Positions 5,038 through 5,055 of a DNA stretch of 5,055 bases are shown here, in pieces. The number at the start of each line of letters is the position of its first letter. The stretch's first letter is position 1. Below the pieces are notes generated by a model, which was not told the origin of the DNA, searched no databases, and saw nothing but the letters and a program-made list of their open reading frames with translations. The position numbers and the translations under genes are program-made. This stretch comes from an uncultured Clostridia bacterium (GTDB lineage Bacteria > Bacillota > Clostridia > Oscillospirales > Acutalibacteraceae), in assembly GCA_947168785.1 (NCBI GenBank), contig CAMVNL010000214.1:1-5055 (forward strand). The letters are read 5' to 3'.

Positions 5038-5055
5038 GCATATGCTTCCGGAGAA

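Overview
The window looks like chromosomal DNA from a low-to-mid GC Firmicute, most likely a gut clostridium of the Oscillospiraceae/Ruminococcaceae type. This is inferred from the purine-rich Shine-Dalgarno sites (for example AGGAGG seven bases before a GTG start), the AT-rich promoters between GC-rich genes, a clostridial-style tRNA-Ser sequence, and a PadR gene paired with a HAAS-domain membrane protein. No 16S or other taxonomic marker is present, so the placement is tentative.

Layout, left to right. Bases 1-378 hold no protein gene. They carry two identical 40-base copies of the 5' half of a serine tRNA (anticodon CGA), both on the minus strand and 159 bases apart. The right-hand copy is preceded by a perfect TTGACA-17-TATAAT promoter. 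Its 3' half is decayed or replaced. An extended -10 promoter then fires the other way into a 509-residue cytoplasmic protein (379-1908, plus). I cannot name this protein, but it looks like a TIM-barrel, glycosidase-like enzyme. A hairpin follows it.

Bases 1990-2270 are non-coding and contain a compact MITE-like palindromic element. Its core is a perfect 26-base inverted repeat, and each arm is itself nearly palindromic.

The right half is all on the minus strand. A short operon is read leftward: a PadR-family repressor (3972-3640, GTG start), then a HAAS-domain membrane protein that starts 10 bases later at 3629. The membrane protein's reading frame is broken near 3316-3321, in a run of six T on the coding strand. 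Reading through with a -1 shift would give one 451-residue protein: HAAS domain, five membrane spans and a large external C-terminal domain. The break falls exactly on the canonical -1 slippery heptamer T TTT TTC. It is therefore a one-base deletion or sequencing error, or possibly a recoding site. The padR promoter (TTGACA-17-TACGAT) sits on a nested dyad centred on ATGTATATACAT, which is a typical PadR operator and suggests autorepression.

Upstream of this operon, also on the minus strand, is an inosine-uridine-type nucleoside hydrolase family protein (4999-4082) with a variant active-site loop. Its promoter lies at the right edge of the window.

The nucleoside hydrolase and the 509-residue protein are probably independent metabolic genes. 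The padR/HAAS pair is a self-regulated envelope-stress or ligand-response module of unknown trigger. I see no complete mobile element, CRISPR array, toxin-antitoxin pair or defence system. The points that deserve attention are the duplicated tRNA halves, the slippery-site gene break and the palindromic element.
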